Made by a program: the position numbers and the translations under genes | The notes under the pieces: generated by a model | The model's database searches: none | What the model saw: only the letters and a program-made list of their open reading frames with translations | What the model was told of the DNA's origin: nothing | Source: Oscillospiraceae bacterium | GTDB taxonomy: Bacteria; Bacillota; Clostridia; Oscillospirales; Ruminococcaceae | Length of the DNA: 24,709 nucleotides | NCBI GenBank assembly: GCA_900768245.1 | Contig: CAAGCE010000156.1 | Span: 1-24,709 of the forward strand | Reading direction: 5' to 3' | Shown here: positions 7,560 to 14,221 of the stretch, piece after piece | How the letters are laid out: each line of letters starts with the position of its first letter | How positions within the stretch are numbered: the first letter of the stretch is position 1

Positions 7560-7982
7560 TCAGATATTAACTTTCATTGTAACGGTAGTGCCTTTGCCGA
7601 CAGCCGTATCTATATCCATATAGTCGGAATATTTTTTCATATTTGGCAGACCCATACCTGCACCGAATCCCAGCGAGCGTATATTGTCGGGCGCAGTGGA
7701 CCAGCCTTCCTGCATTGCACGGTCAATATCCGCAATGCCGGGGCCATGGTCGGCAAGTATCATTGTGATGCAGTCCTCGGAGATCTCAACAGTTATTTCA
7801 CCGCCGTTTGCGTGAATGACCATATTTATCTCGCCCTCATACATTGCGATCGATACTTTTCTTACGGCTTCGGGCGGTATACCCATTTTTTTTAGCTTGC
7901 TTTTGACATTGCCGGACGCTTCGCCTGCCCTCGTAAAATCATCGGGGGAAACCGTATATTTAAGCTTTATTGTATCGCTCAA
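7560..7982 (-). CDS. anti-sigma-factor-like ATPase (RsbW/SpoIIAB-type HATPase)
   Basis: The protein is 140 aa, the size of RsbW/SpoIIAB serine kinases. GHKL motifs are clear: N-box YEGEINMVIHA (48-58, E49/N53), G1 box ADHGPGI (77-83) and G2 box GFGAGMGLPNMKK (105-117). Known relatives bind or phosphorylate anti-anti-sigma or other partners, and no STAS partner is encoded in the window. The start is TTG at 7982, with GAGGAGG about 8 nt upstream. The preceding DRTGG-like gene stops at 7984, so the two are tightly coupled. The gap to the hydrogenase-like gene is 37 nt. It is probably the output or transmitter of the hydrogenase-like sensor. Confidence 0.85.
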   Translation of the reverse strand: MSDTIKLKYTVSPDDFTRAGEASGNVKSKLKKMGIPPEAVRKVSIAMYEGEINMVIHANGGEITVEISEDCITMILADHGPGIADIDRAMQEGWSTAPDNIRSLGFGAGMGLPNMKKYSDYMDIDTAVGKGTTVTMKVNI

Positions 7983-7983
7983 C

Positions 7984-8328
7984 TTACTGCCCTCCTCTTA
8001 AACCGTTGGCATAGAGTATGCCGCAGGCTTCAAACATTCTTGTTCTTGTGGAGAGAATGACTATCTCCCTTTCCTTGGCAAGGTCTATCATAGCCTGATC
8101 GGGGACTTTTCCCCTAACAAACACGATGCAGACAATATCCATCATTTCGGCTGTTCTCACGGCCTGAGGGTTGCAAAGTCCCGTCAGCAGAACAGACTGA
8201 TCCTTTACATACGCAAGGACATCGCTCATCATATCCGAACCGCAGGCGGTATGAACTTCATTATTGATGTATTCGCTGCCGCAGAGAACCTCTGCGTCCA
8301 GCAGGTTTTTAATATCGTTTACAGTCAC
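7984..8328 (-). CDS. DRTGG-like small regulatory protein (first copy)
   Basis: The protein is 114 aa from a GTG start at 8328. It has the form typical of DRTGG-like proteins near clostridial hydrogenase genes: ACGSDMMSDVLAYV, then LLTGLCNPQAVRTAEMMDI, then IVFVRGK, and a C-terminal MFEACGILYANGL. The GTG is preferred over the in-frame TTG at 8334, because GGAGG (8337-8341) is 8 nt from the GTG but only 2 nt from the TTG. It is the first gene of the five-gene minus-strand operon, transcribed from the extended -10 promoter at 8439-8447. The family is thought to bind a small ligand, and no catalytic residues are evident. Confidence 0.7.
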   Translation of the reverse strand: MTVNDIKNLLDAEVLCGSEYINNEVHTACGSDMMSDVLAYVKDQSVLLTGLCNPQAVRTAEMMDIVCIVFVRGKVPDQAMIDLAKEREIVILSTRTRMFEACGILYANGLRGGQ

Positions 8329-8438
8329 GGACAAAACCTCCTGTTATTTTCACAATAAAATAGATGTGGAAATGAATTGTTTATTTTGACGAAAAAAATT
8401 GAAAGCCTGTTTTGCATAAATGTTAATATTTATTTTCA

Positions 8439-8447
8439 ATTATATCA
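8439..8447 (-). promoter_or_regulatory. extended -10 promoter of sensory operon
   Basis: TGATATAAT on the minus strand, within TTGTGATATAAT, with no good -35. The same TGTGATATAAT string forms the hydC promoter, suggesting a shared control. Confidence 0.5.
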
Positions 8448-8579
8448 CAATTTGCATATTTTGAATACTGGTAATAGTCATAATATTTATGTGCAACATC
8501 TATAAAAAATGCTAATAGATAATATTATATTTATATAGTTTCTGACGGAATAAAACTTTAAAATTAGAATAAATATATA

Positions 8580-8737
8580 CTGTGGCGGTATATAATTGTG
8601 CAAAATGTATAATAATATTGGATTTTGTCTGTAAGAAATTTTTATAGCATTTTGAAACGATATGTGATATAATATATACATTATTGCGGTTTGTATATGT
8701 GTAAAATTAATATGTAAAAAATTATATGCCGCCGCAG
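8580..8737. repeat. 18-bp inverted repeat flanking the hydC promoter
   Basis: The left arm CTGTGGCGGTATATAATT (8580-8597) and right arm AATTATATGCCGCCGCAG (8720-8737) pair at all 18 positions when two U-G wobbles are allowed. The 122-bp loop contains the extended -10 at 8665-8673, and the right arm ends 7 bp before the hydC ribosome site. It could be a paired operator, a leader RNA stem or a small inserted element. Confidence 0.6.
8665..8673 (+). promoter_or_regulatory. extended -10 promoter of hydC operon
   Basis: TGATATAAT within ATGTGATATAAT. The -35 match is weak. It predicts a start near 8680 and an 80-nt leader up to the GAGGAGG at 8745-8751. Confidence 0.5.
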
Positions 8738-8761
8738 AACTTATGAGGAGGTTCAATAATA

Positions 8762-9259
8762 ATGGGTTCAACAATATCTTCCGTACCGTTCAGCGGAACT
8801 CCCGAGCAGGAAAAAGAACTGCTGGCAGTTATTGCAGAGCGTAAGGGTACAAAGGGCTGCCTTATGCCTATTATGCAGAAGGCTCAGGAGATCTACGGAT
8901 ACCTTCCTATCGAGGTTCAGACAATAATTGCTGAAAAGACCGGTATTCCTCTTGAGAAAATTTACGGTGTAGCAACATTCTATGCTCAGTTCGCTCTTAA
9001 CCCAAAGGGCAAATACAAGGTTTCAGTCTGTCTTGGTACAGCCTGCTACGTTAAGGGCTCAGGCGAGATATACGCTAAGCTTCAGGAAAAGCTTGGCATC
9101 GAAGGCGGCGGATGCACACCTGACGGCAAATTCTCTCTTGAAGCCTGCCGCTGCATAGGCGCTTGCGGACTTGCTCCTGTACTTACCGTCAACGATGATG
9201 TATACGGCAGACTTACACCTGACGACGTTGACGCAGTTTTGGCTAAATACGCTGACTGA
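8762..9259 (+). CDS. hydC: HydC, NuoE-like [2Fe-2S] subunit of trimeric [FeFe]-hydrogenase
   Basis: The protein is 165 aa, the usual length. It has an N-terminal helical part (15-80) and a thioredoxin-like [2Fe-2S] domain with C90 and C95 (CLGTAC), then C131 and C135 (CIGAC). In NADH-linked, electron-bifurcating hydrogenases this subunit sits with HydB and carries electrons. GAGGAGG at 8745-8751 precedes the ATG by 10 nt. It is the first gene of the hydrogenase operon. Its stop codon overlaps the next start (ATGA type). Codon choice is biased toward GCT, GGT and CTT, as expected of a strongly expressed gene. Confidence 0.93.
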   Translation: MGSTISSVPFSGTPEQEKELLAVIAERKGTKGCLMPIMQKAQEIYGYLPIEVQTIIAEKTGIPLEKIYGVATFYAQFALNPKGKYKVSVCLGTACYVKGSGEIYAKLQEKLGIEGGGCTPDGKFSLEACRCIGACGLAPVLTVNDDVYGRLTPDDVDAVLAKYAD

Positions 9260-9816
9260 TGATGACCGAAATTTCGCTTAACATTCTTGATGTCGCACAG
9301 AATTCCGTGAGAGCCGAGGCAAAGCTTATCGAGATCACAGTTTCCATCGATACGAAAAACGACTCTCTTACCGTTATAATAAAGGACGACGGCTGCGGAA
9401 TGACCGAAGAACAGGTGAAAAGCGTTACAGACCCGTTCTTTACAACAAGGACCACAAGAAAAGTCGGCCTTGGTGTACCGTTCTTTAAAATGTCCGCCGA
9501 AAGCACAGGCGGCTCATTTGAAATACGTTCGGAAAAAGACGTCGGAACTGTTACAAAAGCGGTATATGTACTGTCGTCTGTTGACAGAATGCCGCTGGGC
9601 GATATTACAGGCACTATCCATTCCCTCATTACAATGAATGCCGAAACGGATTTCCTTTATACATATTCCGTTGACGGCAGAAGCTTTGCTCTCGATACAA
9701 GAGAGTTCCGAAGCATATTGGGAGGCGTTCCGTTTAACGCTCCCGAAGTATCACAGTATATCGAAGATTATCTCGCCGAAAATAAGTCCGAAACAGACGG
9801 CGGAGTTGTCTTCTGA
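9259..9816 (+). CDS. GHKL/histidine-kinase-type ATP-binding protein in the hydrogenase operon
   Basis: The protein is 185 aa. The ATPase domain (about 1-110) has N-box ILDVAQNSVRA (9-19), G1 box DDGCGM (43-48), an ATP-lid motif DPFFTTRTTRKVGLGV (58-73) and a C-terminal glycine-rich turn. About 75 further residues have no recognised domain. There is no histidine phospho-acceptor domain, so it cannot be a complete sensor kinase. Similar stand-alone ATPases occur between hydC and hydB in clostridial and Thermotoga-type clusters, and their role is unproven. The start codon overlaps the hydC stop and lacks its own ribosome site, indicating translational coupling. The next ATG at 9262 is an alternative. 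The shadow ORF on the other strand is not credible. Confidence 0.82.
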   Translation: MMTEISLNILDVAQNSVRAEAKLIEITVSIDTKNDSLTVIIKDDGCGMTEEQVKSVTDPFFTTRTTRKVGLGVPFFKMSAESTGGSFEIRSEKDVGTVTKAVYVLSSVDRMPLGDITGTIHSLITMNAETDFLYTYSVDGRSFALDTREFRSILGGVPFNAPEVSQYIEDYLAENKSETDGGVVF

Positions 9817-9862
9817 TAATGGGGGATCATACAGACTATAACTTTTGAGGAGGATATATTCC

Positions 9863-10237
9863 ATGAAATCATTGGAAGAACTTAAGGCTATCCGTGACAA
9901 AATGAAGGGTCAGGTTGATATAAGAGAAGAGGGCAGCGACGCTATGAGAGTTGTTGTCGGAATGGCTACCTGCGGTATCGCAGCAGGCGCAAGACCTGTT
10001 CTCAAAGCTTTTGCCGATGCTGTTCAGAGCAGAGATCTTAAAAATGTAGCTGTTGTACAGACAGGCTGCATCGGTCTTTGTCAGTATGAGCCTATCGTTG
10101 AAATATACACAGCTGACGGTGACAAGACTACATATGTAAAGGTTACTCCCGGAATGGTCGATGAGATCATTGACCAGCACGTTATCAAGGGCAACCCTGT
10201 TATCAAATATACTATCGAAGCTTCAAAGCTTAACTGA
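9863..10237 (+). CDS. small thioredoxin-like [2Fe-2S] ferredoxin of hydrogenase operon
   Basis: The protein is 124 aa from ATG 9863, with GAGGAGG at 9847-9853, 9 nt upstream. An in-frame TTG at 9845 overlaps that ribosome site and is rejected. The fold is a thioredoxin-like ferredoxin: ATCGIAAGARPV (C37), then TGCIGLC (C69 and C73). Only three of the four canonical cluster cysteines are visible, because the second position of the first pair is within IAAGAR. This three-Cys form seems usual for the stand-alone subunit in such operons, but I could not check it. It probably relays electrons or stabilises the HydB N-terminal domain. Gaps are 46 nt upstream and 21 nt downstream. Confidence 0.85.
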   Translation: MKSLEELKAIRDKMKGQVDIREEGSDAMRVVVGMATCGIAAGARPVLKAFADAVQSRDLKNVAVVQTGCIGLCQYEPIVEIYTADGDKTTYVKVTPGMVDEIIDQHVIKGNPVIKYTIEASKLN

Positions 10238-10258
10238 ACTGAAGGAGGAAAATTTTAA

Positions 10259-12052
10259 ATGTATCGTTCACATGTATTGGTATGCGGCGGCACCGGTTGT
10301 ACTTCTTCAGGAAGCGAAAAGATTATTGCTGCTCTTGAAAAAGAAATCGCAGCAAACGGTCTTACGGAAGAAGTCCAGGTCGTAAAGACAGGCTGTCACG
10401 GTCTTTGCGCACTTGGCCCTATTATGATAGTTTACCCTGAGGGTGCATTCTACTCAATGGTAAAGGAAGAAGATGTTGCAGAGATCGTTTCCGAACATCT
10501 TCTCAAAGGACGTGTTGTTACAAGACTTCTTTACAGCGAGACTGTTACGGAAAACGGTGTAAAGGCTCTTAACGAAACAAACTTCTATAAGAAACAGCAT
10601 CGTATCGCTCTCCGCAACTGCGGTGTTATCGATCCTGAAAATATTGAAGAATATATCGGTACAGACGGCTATCAGGCTCTCGGTAAGGTTCTTACCGAAA
10701 TGACACCTGAGGAAGTTATTCAGACTATCCTTGATTCCGGTCTCCGTGGAAGAGGCGGCGGCGGATTCCCGACAGGTATGAAGTGGAAGCTCGCAAGAAA
10801 TATCGTTCCTAACGCTGACCAGAAATATGTCTGCTGTAATGCCGACGAAGGCGACCCGGGTGCATTTATGGATCGTTCCGTTCTCGAAGGCGACCCGCAC
10901 GTTGTTCTCGAAGCTATGGCTATCGCAGGCTATGCTATCGGTGCAAATCAGGGCTATATATACGTTCGTGCAGAATATCCTATCGCTATCAAGCGTCTTG
11001 AAATTGCCATCAAACAGGCTCGTGAATACGGTCTTCTCGGCAAGGATATTTTCGGCACAGGCTTTGATTTTGATATTGGTCTCAGACTTGGCGCAGGCGC
11101 ATTCGTATGCGGCGAAGAAACAGCTCTTATGACATCTATCGAAGGCAACAGAGGTGAACCCCGTCCACGTCCTCCGTTCCCTGCTGAAAAGGGTCTTTAT
11201 CAGAAGCCGACTATCCTTAACAACGTTGAAACATATGCAAACATTCCACGTATCATTCTTAACGGTGCGGAATGGTTCGCTTCAATGGGTACAGAAAAGT
11301 CCAAGGGTACTAAGGTATTCGCTCTCGGCGGAAAGATCAACAATACAGGTCTTGTTGAAGTACCGATGGGTACAACTCTCCGTGAAGTAATCGAAGAGAT
11401 CGGCGGCGGTATCCCTAACGGAAAAAAGTTCAAGGCTGCTCAGACAGGCGGTCCTTCAGGCGGATGTATCCCTGCTGAACATTTCGATGTTCCTATCGAC
11501 TATGATAACCTTATTGCTATCGGTTCAATGATGGGTTCAGGCGGACTTATCGTAATGGACGAAGATAACTGTATGGTTGATATTGCTAAGTTCTTCCTCG
11601 AATTTACTGTTGATGAATCCTGCGGTAAATGTACACCTTGCCGTGTTGGTACAAAGAGAATGCTTGAAATTCTCAATAAGATCACAAACGGTCAGGGTAC
11701 ACTTGAAGATATTGACAAGCTTGAAGAACTCTGCTACTACATAAAGGCAAACGCTCTCTGCGGTCTTGGTCAGACAGCTCCAAACCCTGTTCTTTCAACT
11801 CTCAGATACTTCCGTGACGAATATGTTGCTCACGTTGTTGACAAGAGATGTCCTGCAGGCGTTTGTAAGAAACTCCTCAGCTTTGAGATCCAGGCTGATA
11901 AATGTAAGGGCTGTACAGCCTGTGCAAGAGTCTGTCCTGCCGGTGCTATTTCCGGTACAGTCAAGCAGCCTCACGTTATTGATAAGAGCAAGTGCCTGAA
12001 GTGCGGTGCTTGTATTGAGAAGTGTAAGTTCGGCGCAATCATTAAGAAGTAA
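10259..12052 (+). CDS. hydB: HydB, NuoF-like NAD(H)/FMN subunit of electron-bifurcating [FeFe]-hydrogenase
   Basis: The protein is 597 aa. It has an N-terminal thioredoxin-like [2Fe-2S] domain (C9, C14, C46, C50) and an NuoF domain with the FMN/NADH signature GRGGGGFPTG (164-173). C455, C458, C461 and C501 bind a [4Fe-4S] cluster, followed by a CPAGVC motif (531-536). The C-terminal 2x[4Fe-4S] ferredoxin domain has C549/552/555/559 and C579/582/585/589. This matches the HydB of trimeric enzymes that couple NADH and reduced ferredoxin to H2. AGGAGG at 10243-10248 lies 10 nt before the ATG. Codon use is strongly biased (CGT, GGT, GCT), indicating high expression. It is 19 nt ahead of hydA. Confidence 0.96.
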   Translation: MYRSHVLVCGGTGCTSSGSEKIIAALEKEIAANGLTEEVQVVKTGCHGLCALGPIMIVYPEGAFYSMVKEEDVAEIVSEHLLKGRVVTRLLYSETVTENGVKALNETNFYKKQHRIALRNCGVIDPENIEEYIGTDGYQALGKVLTEMTPEEVIQTILDSGLRGRGGGGFPTGMKWKLARNIVPNADQKYVCCNADEGDPGAFMDRSVLEGDPHVVLEAMAIAGYAIGANQGYIYVRAEYPIAIKRLEIAIKQAREYGLLGKDIFGTGFDFDIGLRLGAGAFVCGEETALMTSIEGNRGEPRPRPPFPAEKGLYQKPTILNNVETYANIPRIILNGAEWFASMGTEKSKGTKVFALGGKINNTGLVEVPMGTTLREVIEEIGGGIPNGKKFKAAQTGGPSGGCIPAEHFDVPIDYDNLIAIGSMMGSGGLIVMDEDNCMVDIAKFFLEFTVDESCGKCTPCRVGTKRMLEILNKITNGQGTLEDIDKLEELCYYIKANALCGLGQTAPNPVLSTLRYFRDEYVAHVVDKRCPAGVCKKLLSFEIQADKCKGCTACARVCPAGAISGTVKQPHVIDKSKCLKCGACIEKCKFGAIIKK

Positions 12053-12071
12053 GCAGGAGGAGAATGAACTA

Positions 12072-13859
12072 ATGGATATGATCAATTTAAAAATCAATGG
12101 TGTGGAAATTTCCGTACCAAAGGGAACTACCATTCTTCAGGCTGCACATGAGGCAAATATTGATATTCCGACACTTTGCTACCTGAAGGAGATCAACGAG
12201 ATCGGTGCATGCCGTATCTGCGTAGTTGAAGTTCAGGAAATGCGCGGCGCATCTCTCGGTCCCAAGAGGATCGTAACTTCCTGCGTATACCCTGTTTCAG
12301 AAGGCATGGTAGTATATACAAATTCAGCTAAGGTACTTGATTCAAGAAAGAAAACTCTCCAGCTTATCCTCTCAACTCACGAAAGAAAATGTCTTTCCTG
12401 CGTAAGAGCAAATAACTGTGAGCTTCAGCAGCTTTGTCACGACCTTGGTGTTGATGATGAAACATATTACGAGGGCGAAAAGGAAGTATATGAGATAGAC
12501 GATTCCGCACCTCATATGATACGTGATAACAACAAATGTATCCTTTGCCGCCGCTGCGTAGCTGTCTGCGAACACAATCAGGGCGTAGGCGTTATCGGCG
12601 CAAACGAGCGTGGCTTCAAGACACATATCAGCTCTGCATTTGAGCTTGGTCTTGGTGATACAGCTTGTATCAGCTGCGGTCAGTGTATCTCAGTCTGTCC
12701 GACAGGCGCTCTCACAGAAAAGGACGATACAGATAAGGTTCTCGCTGCAATTGCAGATGATACAAAGTATGTTATCGTTCAGACTGCTCCTGCCGTAAGA
12801 GCAGCTCTCGGTGAAGAGTTCGGCTACCCAATGGGTACAAACGTTGAAGGCAAAATGGCTGCTGCACTCAGAAGGATCGGATTCGATAAGGTATTCGATA
12901 CAGATTTTGCAGCTGACCTTACAATTATGGAAGAAGCAACAGAGCTTATCGACCGTGTAAAGAACGGCGGAAAGCTTCCGCTTATCACATCATGCTCACC
13001 GGGCTGGATAAAGTACTGCGAGCATTACTTCCCTGAAATGACAGAGAACCTTTCTTCCTGTAAATCACCAATGCAGATGTTCGGTGCAACAGCAAAGACA
13101 TACTATGCAAAGAAGATCGGCGTTGACCCACAGAATATGGTAGTTGTAGCAGTAATGCCATGTACAGCTAAGAAGTTTGAGATCGGCAGAGATGACGAAA
13201 ACGCAGCAGGTGTTCCCGATGTTGATATTTCTATCACAACAAGAGAGCTTGCACGTCTTATAAAGAAGTGCGGCATCAAGTTCAATGAGCTTGCAGATGA
13301 AAAGTTCGATGAACCTCTCGGAATCGGTACAGGCGCAGCAGTTATCTTTGGCGCAACAGGCGGTGTTATGGAAGCAGCTCTCCGTACAGCAGTCAAGATG
13401 ATAACAGGCAGCGAAGCAGGAAATATCGAATTTACAGATGTCCGCGGTGTTCAGGGCATCAAGGAAGCTTCCTACAATGTAGGCGGTCTTGATGTTAAGG
13501 TAGCAGTTGCATCAGGTACAAAGAATGCATCCGAACTTCTCAAGAAGGTAGAAAGCGGCGAAGCTGATTATACATTCATTGAGATAATGGGTTGTCCCGG
13601 CGGCTGTGTAAACGGCGGCGGTCAGCCACAGCAGCCTGCATCTGTCCGCAACTTTGAGGACATCAGAGCGATAAGAGCAAAGGCTCTTTATGATGAAGAC
13701 GCAGCAAGCGAGATCAGACTTTCTCACGAAAACCCAGCTATCAAGGAGCTTTACAAAGACTTCTTCGGTGAGCCGGGCAGCCACCTTGCACATGAAGTTC
13801 TTCATACTTCATATGTTAAGAGAGGCATTTATGACAAGCCTGTCTACAACAGAAAGTAA
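12072..13859 (+). CDS. hydA: HydA, catalytic [FeFe]-hydrogenase subunit
   Basis: The protein is 595 aa from ATG 12072 (AGGAGGAG at 12056-12063). A longer in-frame GTG at 12006 lies inside hydB and is rejected. Domains: [2Fe-2S] (C36, C47, C50, C71), a His/Cys [4Fe-4S] site (H103, C107, C110, C116), and two [4Fe-4S] motifs (C156/159/162/166; C199/202/205/209). The H-cluster domain follows, with L1 TSCSPGW (306-312), L2 MPCTAKKFE (362-370) and L3 EIMGCPGGCVNGGG (504-517; C508, C512). A small-subunit-like C-terminal tail lies at about 535-580. L1 has serine where the prototype has a second cysteine. It is the last gene of the operon, with a hairpin 19 nt after the stop. Confidence 0.96.
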   Translation: MDMINLKINGVEISVPKGTTILQAAHEANIDIPTLCYLKEINEIGACRICVVEVQEMRGASLGPKRIVTSCVYPVSEGMVVYTNSAKVLDSRKKTLQLILSTHERKCLSCVRANNCELQQLCHDLGVDDETYYEGEKEVYEIDDSAPHMIRDNNKCILCRRCVAVCEHNQGVGVIGANERGFKTHISSAFELGLGDTACISCGQCISVCPTGALTEKDDTDKVLAAIADDTKYVIVQTAPAVRAALGEEFGYPMGTNVEGKMAAALRRIGFDKVFDTDFAADLTIMEEATELIDRVKNGGKLPLITSCSPGWIKYCEHYFPEMTENLSSCKSPMQMFGATAKTYYAKKIGVDPQNMVVVAVMPCTAKKFEIGRDDENAAGVPDVDISITTRELARLIKKCGIKFNELADEKFDEPLGIGTGAAVIFGATGGVMEAALRTAVKMITGSEAGNIEFTDVRGVQGIKEASYNVGGLDVKVAVASGTKNASELLKKVESGEADYTFIEIMGCPGGCVNGGGQPQQPASVRNFEDIRAIRAKALYDEDAASEIRLSHENPAIKELYKDFFGEPGSHLAHEVLHTSYVKRGIYDKPVYNRK

Positions 13860-13877
13860 TTAATTAAAAAGTTGAAT

Positions 13878-13915
13878 GCCGGATCGGGTGAAAGCTCGGT
13901 TCGGCTTATTTCATT
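13878..13915 (+). terminator. terminator of hydrogenase operon
   Basis: An 11-bp stem GCCGGATCGGG / CTCGGTTCGGC (13878-13905, with three G-U pairs) and loop TGAAAG are followed by TTATTTCATT. Confidence 0.75.
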
Positions 13916-14067
13916 CTTGTCCTATGTCTGCGTTTACAGAAATACTTTACCCCGAACAGAACGCAGAAATGCGTTTCCGGGAATGAGGGGCGGAAAATTT
14001 TATTTCTATTGTTCAAACGACGGACTTTATGTGCAGAAAAACAATTGACAAAGTCGAGATCTGATAG

Positions 14068-14136
14068 TTTTTTATTTTTATATTTAGGCGCGCCCAAGTA
14101 CAGCGGAAAATCGAAAGACAGTACCCGCGCCGCAGG
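14068..14136. repeat. REP-like repeat, copy A
   Basis: It starts with a T-rich tract, then ATTTAGGCGCGCCCAAG, and ends ACAGTACCCGCGCCGCAGG. The last 19 bases are identical in the copy at 24473-24535. The left half (T-tract and GGCGCGCCC) is shared with 15891-15999. GGCGCG can pair with CGCGCC in the same copy. Confidence 0.65.
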
Positions 14137-14137
14137 A

Positions 14138-14172
14138 AAGAAGTGTTTAATGCTATACAGCACTTCTTTTTT
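14138..14172 (+). terminator. terminator-like hairpin upstream of eno
   Basis: AAGAAGTG (14138-14145) pairs with CACTTCTT (14161-14168), followed by TTTT, and its T-tract is 6 long. As it lies only about 35 bp before the eno ribosome site and after the hydA terminator, it could be an attenuator in the eno leader. Confidence 0.6.
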
Positions 14173-14221
14173 GTATATTCCTTCAATTTTCGGTTAATAT
14201 ATGAAAAAAGGAGGAATGCTT

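Larger units (their letters stand above)
8335..8761. other. 427-bp divergent regulatory region between the two hydrogenase-related operons
   Basis: This region is very AT-rich and has no credible gene. It holds two divergent extended -10 promoters (8439-8447 minus, 8665-8673 plus). It also has direct repeats TTTGCATA at 8411-8418 and 8451-8458, and a near-palindrome ATAAATGTTAATATTTAT at 8416-8433. An 18-bp inverted repeat (8580-8597 / 8720-8737) flanks the hydC promoter. No clean Rex-type TTGTTAA-N-TTAACAA operator was seen. Confidence 0.6.
13906..14221. other. non-coding stretch between hydA and eno
   Basis: No credible gene. It holds a hairpin AACGCA-GAAA-TGCGTT (13960-13975) enclosed by CCCG/CGGG (13951-13954 / 13978-13981), a REP-like copy (14068-14136) and a terminator-like hairpin (14138-14172). 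A TTGACA at 14045-14050 has no fitting -10. I see no convincing eno promoter. Confidence 0.45.

Noticed and set aside
8335..8761. Rex (NADH-responsive repressor) operator
   Set aside because: Only partial matches such as TGTTAATATTTATTTT were seen, with no TTGTTAA/TTAACAA pair at the right spacing.
8487..8774. 95-aa minus-strand open frame overlapping the hydC start
   Set aside because: It lies in the AT-rich divergent control region, has no ribosome site, and its Ile/Tyr/Asn-rich composition is what AT-rich DNA gives by chance.
13906..14163. 85-aa minus-strand frame between hydA and eno
   Set aside because: It crosses the REP-like repeat and two hairpins and has no ribosome site. The similar peptide on the other strand arises from the repeat itself.
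14201..14221. Longer enolase start at 14201
   Set aside because: The first ATG lies before the AAAGGAGG ribosome site, and the extra residues are encoded by that site.
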